Part shown: piece by piece, positions 41,443 through 49,903 of the stretch
Layout of the letters: every line of letters starts with the position of its first letter
Position numbering within the stretch: position 1 is the stretch's first letter
Source of the DNA: Bacillota bacterium
GTDB lineage: Bacteria; Bacillota; Clostridia; Lachnospirales; Lachnospiraceae
Assembly: GCA_023395555.1 (NCBI GenBank)
Contig: JAEWYQ010000020.1
Coordinates: forward strand, 28,243-92,242
Reading direction: 5' to 3'
DNA length: 64,000 nt
Program-made: the position numbers and the translations under genes
Notes under the pieces: generated by a model
What the model was told of the DNA's origin: nothing
Databases searched by the model: none
Seen by the model: only the letters and a program-made list of their open reading frames with translations

Positions 41443-44007
41443 ATGTACATGGGAGAATATAAATTAGCCGGAGCAGTAAAGTCGCTGGATGAAATCGAGA
41501 AGGAATATTGGAACCCGAAGCCGTCCATGCTGGAAAGCCCGACGATACAGGTTGCATTAACGGAAGGAAAGCCCGGACATTGCCCCCGGGAAGGAATTCA
41601 GCCGCTGGATGGGCTGTGGGAGATGGCAGAGGGTGGAGCCGAGGAAGAGCGGTGCGATCCCGCAAAGCCCTGGAAGGATGCCATATCAGCCGGAATTCCC
41701 GGCAGTGTTCATACGGCTCTTTATGAGGCCGGGATTATACCGGACCCTCTGGTCGGCCTTAACGATAAGATTGCGCGGGAGTACTGCTATAAGGAATGGT
41801 GGTTTAAAAAAGAATTTACCCGGGATCACTCCCTGGAGAAGGAAATCCTCCGGTTTGAAGGAATTTGCTACCGGGCGAGAATCTGGCTGAACGGAGTCTG
41901 CCTCGGAACCCACTCCGGGATGTTTGGAACACCGGAATATCCCATTGAGGATCTTCTCCAGGACCGGAATATCCTGATTGTAAAGATAGATAACGCGCCG
42001 GCCAGACCCAGGCCCCTGTCTGATTTTATGGATAATGATGAGGGATGGCATGACGGTGTGGTGATCAACTGTGTCTATGGCTGGCACTATGTCTGCCTGC
42101 CCTCCCGCGGCATCTGGGCCCCGGTGCGGATCTATTCCGGAGCAGGGGAAGTGACTGCCGAAAAGCCCCTGGTTGCTGCTGCGGATGCGCAGCAGGGTAT
42201 CATGGATATTTGTGTGAAGGTCAATGGAAGAGGAAGGGGGACATTATCCGCTTCTGTGGCGCCTAAGAATTTTGAAGGAAAATCCTATTATTTTGATTAT
42301 AGCTGGGATACCGACAGGGATGGAGAGGTGCTGCATTTTCAGATCCGGATTCCGGAGCCGAGGCTTTGGTGGCCGAATAATCATGGAAGCCAGAATCTAT
42401 ATACCTTCCAAATGTCCTTCCTCCCGGAGGGAGACAGGGGGCAGTTCTTTGAAAGCTCCTTTGGCATCCGAACCATTACCATGGCTCCCCTGCCTGGCGG
42501 GCCCTATGAGGACAAGCATAATTGGACCTATGTCATTAACGGGAAGAAGATCTTTGTAAAGGGGGCAAATTGGTGTACCCTGGATGTCCTGCTGCGGTTC
42601 TCCAGGGAGAACTATGACCGATTCCTGGATCTTGCCAGGAGACAGAATATCCAGCTCCTGCGCGCCTGGGGCGGCGGAATGCCTGAGAGCGACGATTTTT
42701 ATGACCTGTGTGACGAGTACGGCATTATGGTTATGCAGGAATGGCCTACCTGCTGGGACAGCCAAAAGGAGCAGCCTTACCAGGAGCTGGAGGATACGGT
42801 ATTATGCCACATGCCCAGACTTCGGAATCATCCCTCGCTGATTATGTGGTGCGGGGGCAATGAGTCAAAGGAAGCGGATGGGGCTGCCATGGACATGATG
42901 GCCCGGTATGCCTTTGAATTGGACGGAAGCCGGCCCTTCCACCGAACCTCGCCCTGGGGAGGCGCCCTTCATGATTATTCCACCTATTGGGAGCGGATGG
43001 ATATCGATGTAAGCCTTCAGTTAAAATCCCATTTCATGGGAGAGTTTGGTATGGCCTCTGCACCCAATTATGAGAGTGTATTGAGATATCTGCCGGAGGA
43101 AGAGAAGAACAGCTGGCCGCCGGACAAGTACGGAAGCTTTGCCCACCATACGCCCAGGTTTAATCAGTTTGATCCCAATGATATGGATTATCTGTCGGAG
43201 CATGCCCTGGAATTTGCACCCTTGGATACGATGGAAAAGTTCATCTGGGGAACACAGATTGCCCAGGCAACAGGCATTCGCCATACGCTGGAAGCTTATC
43301 GCTGCCGTTGGCCGGAATCCACGGGAATCTGCTATTACAAGCTGACGGATGTCTATCCGGCCTGCTCCTGGTCCACCATTGATTACTACGGGGTTCCTAA
43401 GCTGTCCTATTATGTTCTGGGAGATAGCTACAGCCCGCTCCATGCCTGTGTGTTATTTCAATCCACCAGAGTCAGGGAGGGGCTGGAGGCACCGGTCTAT
43501 CTGCTGGATGATGCGGATGAGCTGAGGGGCTCGGAGTGGAAGGTCTGTGTAAGAGCATACAATGAGGCTCTGGAATGCCTTCATTCCGTGAGCTTTCCGG
43601 GAAGAGATTCCATACAGGAGGTAAAGCAGATAGGAAGCTTTTGTCTGGAGCCGGCCAAGATCAACGGGAGACTGCTGCTGATCGTGGCAGAAATCAGGAG
43701 GGATGGCATACTGACAGACAGAACCTTCTACTGGCTTAATTACCATGAGCTTCAGGGCTGTCTTCTGGAGCTGCCTGCCACCAGGCTGTCCTATGGAACG
43801 GAAGGGGATATCCTGACGGTCCGTAATGAGGGTGACCTGCCGGCGGTGGGAGTGACGGTGGAATGCACGGGAGAAGATACGGCCTTTGTGGCGGAGGATA
43901 GTGTATTCTGGCTGGAACCCGGGGAGAGCCGCAGGCTTAAGGTAAACCGGACCGAGGGACTGCTGATAAAAGCATTTAATTCAGAGGAAGCGCATCCCCT
44001 TTTATGA
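41443..44007 (+). CDS. GH2 beta-mannosidase
   Basis: An 854-residue cytosolic GH2 enzyme of the beta-mannosidase branch: N-terminal sugar-binding sandwich (about 60-220), immunoglobulin-like domain (about 225-340), TIM barrel (about 345-640) and C-terminal sandwiches. The barrel has GANWCTLDVLLR and LLRAWGGGMPESDDFYDLCDEYGI, hallmark of beta-mannosidases rather than beta-galactosidases. Acid/base Glu474 is in WCGGNESKE and nucleophile Glu534 in HFMGEFGM. It removes terminal beta-mannose from imported manno-oligosaccharides. The GH130 and GH5-CE2 genes downstream support a mannan or glucomannan role. Confidence 0.92.
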   Translation: MYMGEYKLAGAVKSLDEIEKEYWNPKPSMLESPTIQVALTEGKPGHCPREGIQPLDGLWEMAEGGAEEERCDPAKPWKDAISAGIPGSVHTALYEAGIIPDPLVGLNDKIAREYCYKEWWFKKEFTRDHSLEKEILRFEGICYRARIWLNGVCLGTHSGMFGTPEYPIEDLLQDRNILIVKIDNAPARPRPLSDFMDNDEGWHDGVVINCVYGWHYVCLPSRGIWAPVRIYSGAGEVTAEKPLVAAADAQQGIMDICVKVNGRGRGTLSASVAPKNFEGKSYYFDYSWDTDRDGEVLHFQIRIPEPRLWWPNNHGSQNLYTFQMSFLPEGDRGQFFESSFGIRTITMAPLPGGPYEDKHNWTYVINGKKIFVKGANWCTLDVLLRFSRENYDRFLDLARRQNIQLLRAWGGGMPESDDFYDLCDEYGIMVMQEWPTCWDSQKEQPYQELEDTVLCHMPRLRNHPSLIMWCGGNESKEADGAAMDMMARYAFELDGSRPFHRTSPWGGALHDYSTYWERMDIDVSLQLKSHFMGEFGMASAPNYESVLRYLPEEEKNSWPPDKYGSFAHHTPRFNQFDPNDMDYLSEHALEFAPLDTMEKFIWGTQIAQATGIRHTLEAYRCRWPESTGICYYKLTDVYPACSWSTIDYYGVPKLSYYVLGDSYSPLHACVLFQSTRVREGLEAPVYLLDDADELRGSEWKVCVRAYNEALECLHSVSFPGRDSIQEVKQIGSFCLEPAKINGRLLLIVAEIRRDGILTDRTFYWLNYHELQGCLLELPATRLSYGTEGDILTVRNEGDLPAVGVTVECTGEDTAFVAEDSVFWLEPGESRRLKVNRTEGLLIKAFNSEEAHPLL

Positions 44008-44079
44008 TACCAGGGAGCAATTTAAATTTATCTTGTACTACAAATTTTTGCTGAGATATGTTATATTGAAAGGGAAAAT

Positions 44080-45582
44080 ATGAGAAATGCATTTTTGATT
44101 GGAGTGGATATCGGAACCCAGGGGACCAAAGCCTCTCTTTACGATGCAGACGGAACGGCATTGTCCCATGCGTCGGAGCCTTCCCGGCTGATCGTAAAAA
44201 GACCGGGAGAAGCAGAGCAGGATCCCGATGAGATTTTCACATCTGTCATCCGCACCATAAAGCAGGCTGTAGAAGCAGCAGGGGTGTCTCCGTCAGAAAT
44301 AGCCGGAATTGGGATCGATGCTCAGATGGCCGGGATTATGGGAATCGACAGGGATTGGAATGCGGTAACGCCCTATGATTCCTGGCTGGATACAAAATGC
44401 GAGCCCTATATCGCTGCCATGAAGCAGGCAGGGGAAGACCGGATTATCAGTGTAACCGGCGGTCAGGTCACCTATTCCCACGGACCTAAGATATTGTGGT
44501 GGAAGGAAAAGGAGCCCCGGATCTATGGGAGAATAGCCCGGTTTGTAGTGCCTTCCGTCTATGCGGCGGGGCGTTTATGCGGTCTGAGGAGTGACCAGGC
44601 CTATATTGATTATACCCATCTGCATTTTACCGGCTTTGCCGATACCGGGAAGCTGGCCTGGGATAAGGAGTTATTGGATACCTTCGCCGTAGGAGCGGAT
44701 AAGCTGCCGCGAATCTGCAGCCCCTGCGAAATCATCGGAGGGCTGACAAAGGAAGCGGCCAGGGCCTGCGGTCTGCGGGAGGGAACACCGGTAGCCGCAG
44801 GATGCGGGGATTCGGCTGCCTCCTCCCTGGGTGCGGGAATAACGGAGCCGGGGATGATTTATGATGTTGCGGGAACCGCATCCGTCTTTTCCTGCAGCAC
44901 CGCGGAGTTCCGGCCGGACAGAAAGCACAAAACGATATTATATGCCCGTTCCGTAATCGAAGGGTTATGGATTCCTCTGGCATACATCAGCGGAGGCGGC
45001 TTATGCATCCGGTGGTTCCGGGATCTTATGAGGCTGTCCTATGACGAACTGCAGGAGCTTTCGGAGGCGGTGGAGCCGGGATGCGAGGAGCTGTCCTTTG
45101 TTCCTCATTTTTCCGGGAGGACCTGCCCCAATCGCCCTGCGGTCAGGGGAGCCTTCGTGGGGCTTGGAACAAACCATTCCGCAGGCCATATGTACCGCAG
45201 TATTCTGGAGAGCATCGCATATGAATACCGCTTGTATCTTTCCATATTGCAGGAAAGCGGTCTGGGAGATTCCATCCGGGGAATCTATGGTGTCGGAGGA
45301 GGAACCGGGAGCGCTTTGCTTAACCAGATTAAGGCCGATGTATTGGAAGCGCCCTATATTGCCATGAAGAACAGGGAAGCGGCCACCTTTGGAAGTGCGG
45401 TAATTGCGGGATATGCCACGGGAATCTACTCCGGGCTCCAGTTCGCGAAGGAGAAGCAGGAAGCAGCGGGGCATTTCTATCCGGATCCGGCAAAGAGCCG
45501 CCGGTATAGAGGACGCGCCTCCGACTACGGAGAGATTTTGAATAAAATGGACCGGTTATACCGTGAACGGGAGCCGGATTAA
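44080..45582 (+). CDS. FGGY-family carbohydrate kinase (xylulokinase-like)
   Basis: A 500-residue ATP-dependent sugar kinase. The N-terminal ATPase fold starts IGVDIGTQGTKASLYD; substrate-side residues include GIDAQMAGIMGID and YDSWLDTKCEPY; the second domain has AGCGDSAASSLGAGI (phosphate loop) and IYGVGGGTGSALLNQIKADV (adenine region). It phosphorylates a ketose or polyol, probably the product of the isomerase and epimerase upstream. An extended -10-like sequence (TGTTATATT, 44059-44067) lies only 13 bp before the ATG, so a short-leader start is possible, but no good -35 is seen. Confidence 0.92.
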   Translation: MRNAFLIGVDIGTQGTKASLYDADGTALSHASEPSRLIVKRPGEAEQDPDEIFTSVIRTIKQAVEAAGVSPSEIAGIGIDAQMAGIMGIDRDWNAVTPYDSWLDTKCEPYIAAMKQAGEDRIISVTGGQVTYSHGPKILWWKEKEPRIYGRIARFVVPSVYAAGRLCGLRSDQAYIDYTHLHFTGFADTGKLAWDKELLDTFAVGADKLPRICSPCEIIGGLTKEAARACGLREGTPVAAGCGDSAASSLGAGITEPGMIYDVAGTASVFSCSTAEFRPDRKHKTILYARSVIEGLWIPLAYISGGGLCIRWFRDLMRLSYDELQELSEAVEPGCEELSFVPHFSGRTCPNRPAVRGAFVGLGTNHSAGHMYRSILESIAYEYRLYLSILQESGLGDSIRGIYGVGGGTGSALLNQIKADVLEAPYIAMKNREAATFGSAVIAGYATGIYSGLQFAKEKQEAAGHFYPDPAKSRRYRGRASDYGEILNKMDRLYREREPD

Positions 45583-45613
45583 GAGAAGGAAGAAGACAGG
45601 GAGGAAATGAAGT

Positions 45614-46405
45614 ATGAGCGAAGCCGATAAGGCCCATCTGTTTTTACAGGAGAGGCAGGAAGAAATTATTAAAATGCTGAAAAAAGAGCAAAAGGTATTA
45701 GTGCCTCAGCTTTGTGAGTATTTCTCGGTATCGTCTGCCACCATCCGAAGTGATTTGAATGAGCTGGAAAACAAGGGTCTGCTGGTCAGAACCCATGGGG
45801 GAGCCATTTTAAATTCCAAGGTCGGACAGGAGAAAAACACCGTTCAGAAATTGGAGGTAAATAAGAAGGCAAAGGAAGAGATTGCAAAATGTGCCGCCGA
45901 ATTCGTGAGTGACGGTGATATTATTGCAATTGACACGGGGACCACAACCCTTGCCTTTGCACGGGAGATTACCAAAAAGAAAAATCTGACGGTTGTAACC
46001 TATGACCTGGATATTGCACAGCTTTTGGAGAATCAGAGCGATGCATCGGTGGTATTAATTGGCGGAGTCATCAGAAAAGGCTTTCATTGCACCGTAGGGC
46101 CCATGGCCATCAATGCCATGCAGAGCCTTCGGATTGATAAATGCTTCATGGCCACCAACGGCCTGACACCGGAATTGGGTATCAGTACGCCTGATTTGAA
46201 TCATGCAGAGGTGAAGAAGCAGATGATGTCCATCTCTTCCCAGGTCTTTGTGTTATGTGACAGCAGTAAGATTGGATACAACAGCTTCTGCCAGGTGGCC
46301 GAAATCAATCGGGTGGATGTGCTGATTACGGACAGCCGCATTGAACAAAAGCCATTGAAGGCATTGGAGGAAATGGAGCTTATAGTGAAGATCAGCGGCC
46401 GGTAG
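45614..46405 (+). CDS. DeoR-family transcriptional regulator
   Basis: A 263-residue sugar-responsive repressor. The N-terminal winged helix (about residues 15-65) has QEEIIKMLKKEQKVLVPQL and the recognition helix VSSATIRSDLNELENKG, then VRTHGGAIL. The effector domain (about 80-250) has the phosphosugar-isomerase-like fold with IAIDTGTTTLAFA, VVLIGGVIRKG and VLCDSSKIG. It sits inside the catabolic island between the kinase and the GH130 gene. DeoR proteins usually sense a phosphorylated intermediate of the pathway that they control; the duplicated 25-bp element at 31534 and 47572 is the likely binding site. Confidence 0.94.
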   Translation: MSEADKAHLFLQERQEEIIKMLKKEQKVLVPQLCEYFSVSSATIRSDLNELENKGLLVRTHGGAILNSKVGQEKNTVQKLEVNKKAKEEIAKCAAEFVSDGDIIAIDTGTTTLAFAREITKKKNLTVVTYDLDIAQLLENQSDASVVLIGGVIRKGFHCTVGPMAINAMQSLRIDKCFMATNGLTPELGISTPDLNHAEVKKQMMSISSQVFVLCDSSKIGYNSFCQVAEINRVDVLITDSRIEQKPLKALEEMELIVKISGR

Positions 46406-46436
46406 GATATGGGCCGGCGCGGAAATGAGGGAAGGT

Positions 46437-47405
46437 ATGATAATAGGAGATGAACTTCCGAACATGCCCTGGCAGGACAGGCCGGAGGGCTGTACGGACA
46501 TTGTATGGAGATACAGCGGTAACCCGATTATTCAGAGAAACCAGATTCCTTCTGCAAACAGCATTTTTAACAGTGCGGTGATTGCAAAGGACGGGGCCTT
46601 TGTGGGTGTATTCCGAAGCGATAATAAAGCCATGGAGCAGCAGCTTTTTTTGGGAAAGAGTAAGGATGGCGTTGAATGGGAGCTGGAGCATGAGCCCCTG
46701 ATGCTGTATAACGAGAAAAAGGAACCCATAGGACTGGCCCGGGGATACGATCCGAGAGTGTGCTATATTGAGGGAAAGTATTATGTAACCTGGTGCAACT
46801 CCTTCCATGGTCCCACCATTGGTGTTGCCTATTCTCCGGACTTTGTAACCTTCTATCAGCTGGAGAATGCATTTTTGCCCTTTAACCGGAACGGCGTGCT
46901 GTTCCCGCGAAGGATCGGTGGCAGATTCGTTATGCTGTCCCGTCCCAGTGATAACGGACATACGCCCTTTGGAGATATGTTCCTGAGCCAGAGCAAGGAT
47001 ATGGAGTACTGGGGCCATCATAAATTTGTGATGCAGGCTTCCGGATGGGCATGGACCAAGCTTGGTGCCGGTCCGATTCCCATTGAGACCGACGAGGGCT
47101 GGCTTCTGATCTTCCATGGGGTGGGAACCACCTGTAATGGTATGATCTACAGCATGGGAGCAGCGATTCTGGATATCGACGAACCCTGGAAGGTAAAATA
47201 CAGATGCAAGCCGTATATTTTACATCCGACAGAAATTTATGAATGCGTGGGAGATGTTCCCAATGTGATATTCCCCTGTGCAGCCCTTCATGATGCAGCA
47301 ACCGGAAGAATCGCAATCTACTACGGTGCGGCAGATACCACCGTATGCCTTGCATTCGCCCAGGCAGATGAGCTGGTGCAGTATATCAAGGATAACGCAT
47401 TATAA
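46437..47405 (+). CDS. GH130 beta-mannoside phosphorylase
   Basis: A cytosolic five-bladed propeller enzyme of about 322 residues that cleaves beta-mannosides with phosphate to give mannose 1-phosphate. ATG 46437 is chosen over 46425: it has GAGGGAAGG before it and gives the usual GH130 start (IIGDELPNMPWQDRPEG). Motifs are VWRYSGNPII, ARGYDPRVCYIEGKYY (the Asp expected as general acid), GAGPIPIETDEGWLLIFHGV and the tail NVIFPCAAL...RIAIYYGAADT. With the GH2 mannosidase and GH5-CE2 it forms a mannan-oligosaccharide module. Confidence 0.93.
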   Translation: MIIGDELPNMPWQDRPEGCTDIVWRYSGNPIIQRNQIPSANSIFNSAVIAKDGAFVGVFRSDNKAMEQQLFLGKSKDGVEWELEHEPLMLYNEKKEPIGLARGYDPRVCYIEGKYYVTWCNSFHGPTIGVAYSPDFVTFYQLENAFLPFNRNGVLFPRRIGGRFVMLSRPSDNGHTPFGDMFLSQSKDMEYWGHHKFVMQASGWAWTKLGAGPIPIETDEGWLLIFHGVGTTCNGMIYSMGAAILDIDEPWKVKYRCKPYILHPTEIYECVGDVPNVIFPCAALHDAATGRIAIYYGAADTTVCLAFAQADELVQYIKDNAL

Positions 47406-47447
47406 TCTGAAAGGCAAAAGCGGACTGTCCAGGGCGGTCCCATAGAG

Positions 47448-47508
47448 ATGCATAAAGCCTTCCCGCACTCCGTAAGGAGTCCGGGAAGGCTTTATGCATT
47501 ATTTTTTT
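47448..47508 (+). terminator. Strong terminator after the GH130 gene
   Basis: A perfect 17-bp stem (47448-47464 with 47483-47499, starting ATGCATAAAGCCTTCCC) topped by a second ACTCC-GTAA-GGAGT stem and followed by T7. It separates the catabolic operon from the GH5-CE2 gene, which has its own promoter. Confidence 0.96.
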
Positions 47509-47556
47509 ATAAAAGCCCCCCTTCTATTATTACTTGTTTATTTTGTATGCTTTTGA

Positions 47557-47584
47557 TTGACAAAAGGAAAAGAAATGATATAAT
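47557..47584 (+). promoter_or_regulatory. Promoter of the GH5-CE2 gene and following operon
   Basis: Perfect TTGACA (47557-47562) and perfect TATAAT (47579-47584), 16 bp apart, the same architecture as the promoter at 31519. It may also serve the transporter genes from 49904 on, since no terminator is seen between. Confidence 0.9.
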
Positions 47585-47596
47585 AATAAACGAAAG
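47572..47596 (+). promoter_or_regulatory. Shared 25-bp operator-like element, copy B
   Basis: GAAATGATATAATAATAAA followed by CGAAAG, one base different from copy A at 31534-31558. Here the AATAAACGA core recurs 22 bp further on (AATAAACGAGAC, 47609-47620), two helical turns away, which suits direct-repeat binding by a DeoR protein. Confidence 0.68.
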
Positions 47597-47692
47597 CTAA
47601 TAACAACAATAAACGAGACGATAAAAAAGTAATAGAAAACATTTGAAATTTATAATGGATTGAGGCGGAAGAGCCGGGAAAGGGAGAAGAAG

Positions 47693-49852
47693 ATGCTGAA
47701 CGAGCTGTATATTAGCAGGAATCGGAGAATGATGCTCCATGTAGAGGGAAACAGGACACGGAATGCTTCCGGAGAAGAGGTATTATTAACCGGGGTAAAC
47801 TGTGCCTCTCTGGAATGGGACCCCAGACCCTCCCAATTGATGAGGACGGTACAGGCGGCCTGTGACCAGTGGAAGAGTAATCTGATCCGGCTTCCCCTGC
47901 TTCCCAATGGATGGTATGGCTATATGGAGGGGCAGAAAGCAGATGACAGGGATGGGACTCTTTATAGGGAATTTGTAGATGATATCGTAAATGAGATTGC
48001 AAAACGCGGAAAATACATCATCCTGGATCTTCACGGAAGCACCTGCGGTATTCTGGGGCAGGAGGATTACGGCTATATGCCGGATCGAAACAGTCTGATG
48101 TTCTGGGAGGACCTGGCGGTACGGTATAAGGATCATCCCAATGTCCTCTTTGGTTTGTTCAATGAGCCCAGGGGAATTGACTGGGAGATATGGAGGAATG
48201 GGGGAGAGATCACCTGTGAATGCGAGATCCGGGGAGAAATCAGAGTCAATACCTTCCATACGCCTGGTATGAAGAGAATCCTGGAGGTGGTACGCGGGAC
48301 GGGAGCTAAAAATATAGCGGTCATCGGAGGTCTTGACTGGGCCTTCTCCCTCAAGGGGATGCGGGACGGTTATATGCTGGAGGATACCCGGGGCAACGGC
48401 ATTATTCTGGATACTCATATCTATCCCTGGAAGTCCATGGATTGGGACGGACATATTTCCTGTATGGCTGACCGGTATCCCATCCTGGTAGGCGAATGCG
48501 GGCACAGCGGGGAGCTCTTAAGGCCGGAAAATCCCCAGAAGGAAATCAGCAGTATATGGGTCCCCAAGCTGCTGCAATGGATCGAGACCAGAGGGTACCA
48601 TGTCACGGCATGGGACTTTCATGATTGCGCAGGGCCAAGCCTGGTGGAAAACATGCAGGACTTTACCCCCACACCCTATTGGGGAGCTTACTATAAAGAA
48701 TTCTTAAACCGGAGGAGCTTAAGCCCGGCAGACAGGCAGACGGAGATTGAAGTCCGGGTGAAAGAGCGGTCGGTGCGTTTCTTCGGAAGAACGGCGGAGG
48801 ATGTTGAGAAGGATCTGGTCTTCTTTAACTGGAGCGGCTCCGGATTTGAATTCCGCTTTGTGGGTACAAAGGTGAGCGGAGAATTCGTGACGGATCTCAG
48901 AGGGGGAGAACTTCCCCCCAAGGAAGAGCAGGCCCATATCGGAGTCTATATTGATGGGCAGGAAGAGGCAGTCATGGAGTTCCTGCTTGACCGGGAATGC
49001 GGCACCTACACCCTGGCGGAGCAGCTTCCCTACGGCCCCCATGTGGTGAGAGTGGTGAAGCTCTCGGAGGTGGGCTATGGAAGGGCAGCAGTGAGATCAC
49101 TGAAAGCGGTGGGAACAATGCAGCCGCTTCCAACCCAGGTAAAAGAGAGGCGTATGGAGATTATCGGCGATTCCATCAGCTGCGGATATGGCAATACCTG
49201 CTCCAATGAATCGCCGGAATTTGTAACCCGGGAAGAGAATGGGGAGAAGACCTTCGGCAGAATGCTGGCACGGCAGTTCGATGCCGAGGTTCATATTACA
49301 GCGGTTTCCGGGACCGGTGTATTTCATGATTATGGAATGAATACCCGCAATCTGCTGCCGGAGCTGTATCCCTGCACCGATAAAATGCTTCATGAGCATT
49401 ATGGAATGCCTGCAAAGCCATGGGATTTCAATCAGTTCCGGCCGGATATTATCATAATCAAGCTGGGAAATAATGATTCCAGATATTGTGACGGATGGGA
49501 CAAGGAAGAGCTTCAGCGTACTGAGGCGCTGAAGATAGAACGGCGGATGGAATTCAAGGAGAAATACATAGATTTTCTGGCTCAGGTCAGAAGGCTCAAT
49601 CCGGATTCGGAAATTCTGGTCTTTAATGAAGCTACCTCGATACTGATCAATGAAATTGTGGATGCGGTAAACTTCTTGCAGAACAGGGCACAGGACGGCC
49701 GCCTGCATGTTATGACCCTTCCGGGCAAGCTTGCCGGAGAAGGGGTAGGAGCCAACGGGCATTGGTCGGTTCAGACCCATAGAAGAGCGGCCAATACCCT
49801 GGCAAAGAAAGTAGAGGAGCTGACGGGGTGGATAAGGAAAGGGCAGGAATAA
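47693..49852 (+). CDS. Cytosolic GH5 glycosidase fused to a CE2 acetyl esterase
   Basis: A 719-residue two-enzyme fusion without signal peptide. ATG 47693 is preferred because GGGAG precedes it; the frame is open upstream from a TTG but that stretch contains the ribosome site. The GH5 barrel (about 10-345) has Glu158 in FGLFNEPRG (acid/base) and Glu268 in ILVGECGH (nucleophile). The CE2-like part has a small sandwich (about 365-475) and an SGNH hydrolase (about 480-710) with Ser494 in GDSISCGYGN, KLGNNDSRYC and the late NGHWSVQTH block. CE2 esterases deacetylate glucomannan and are known fused to GH5. A cytosolic version suggests trimming of imported acetylated oligosaccharides. Confidence 0.9.
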   Translation: MLNELYISRNRRMMLHVEGNRTRNASGEEVLLTGVNCASLEWDPRPSQLMRTVQAACDQWKSNLIRLPLLPNGWYGYMEGQKADDRDGTLYREFVDDIVNEIAKRGKYIILDLHGSTCGILGQEDYGYMPDRNSLMFWEDLAVRYKDHPNVLFGLFNEPRGIDWEIWRNGGEITCECEIRGEIRVNTFHTPGMKRILEVVRGTGAKNIAVIGGLDWAFSLKGMRDGYMLEDTRGNGIILDTHIYPWKSMDWDGHISCMADRYPILVGECGHSGELLRPENPQKEISSIWVPKLLQWIETRGYHVTAWDFHDCAGPSLVENMQDFTPTPYWGAYYKEFLNRRSLSPADRQTEIEVRVKERSVRFFGRTAEDVEKDLVFFNWSGSGFEFRFVGTKVSGEFVTDLRGGELPPKEEQAHIGVYIDGQEEAVMEFLLDRECGTYTLAEQLPYGPHVVRVVKLSEVGYGRAAVRSLKAVGTMQPLPTQVKERRMEIIGDSISCGYGNTCSNESPEFVTREENGEKTFGRMLARQFDAEVHITAVSGTGVFHDYGMNTRNLLPELYPCTDKMLHEHYGMPAKPWDFNQFRPDIIIIKLGNNDSRYCDGWDKEELQRTEALKIERRMEFKEKYIDFLAQVRRLNPDSEILVFNEATSILINEIVDAVNFLQNRAQDGRLHVMTLPGKLAGEGVGANGHWSVQTHRRAANTLAKKVEELTGWIRKGQE

Positions 49853-49903
49853 GCCGCCGGGCTCCCCGCCGGAGCAACGGCAGAAAATGAAGGAGAGATT
49901 GGA

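Noticed and set aside
49853..49880. GC-rich GCTCC / GGAGC hairpin between GH5-CE2 and the fusion binding protein
   Set aside because: Only a 5-bp stem without a U-run; too weak to call a terminator or processing site.
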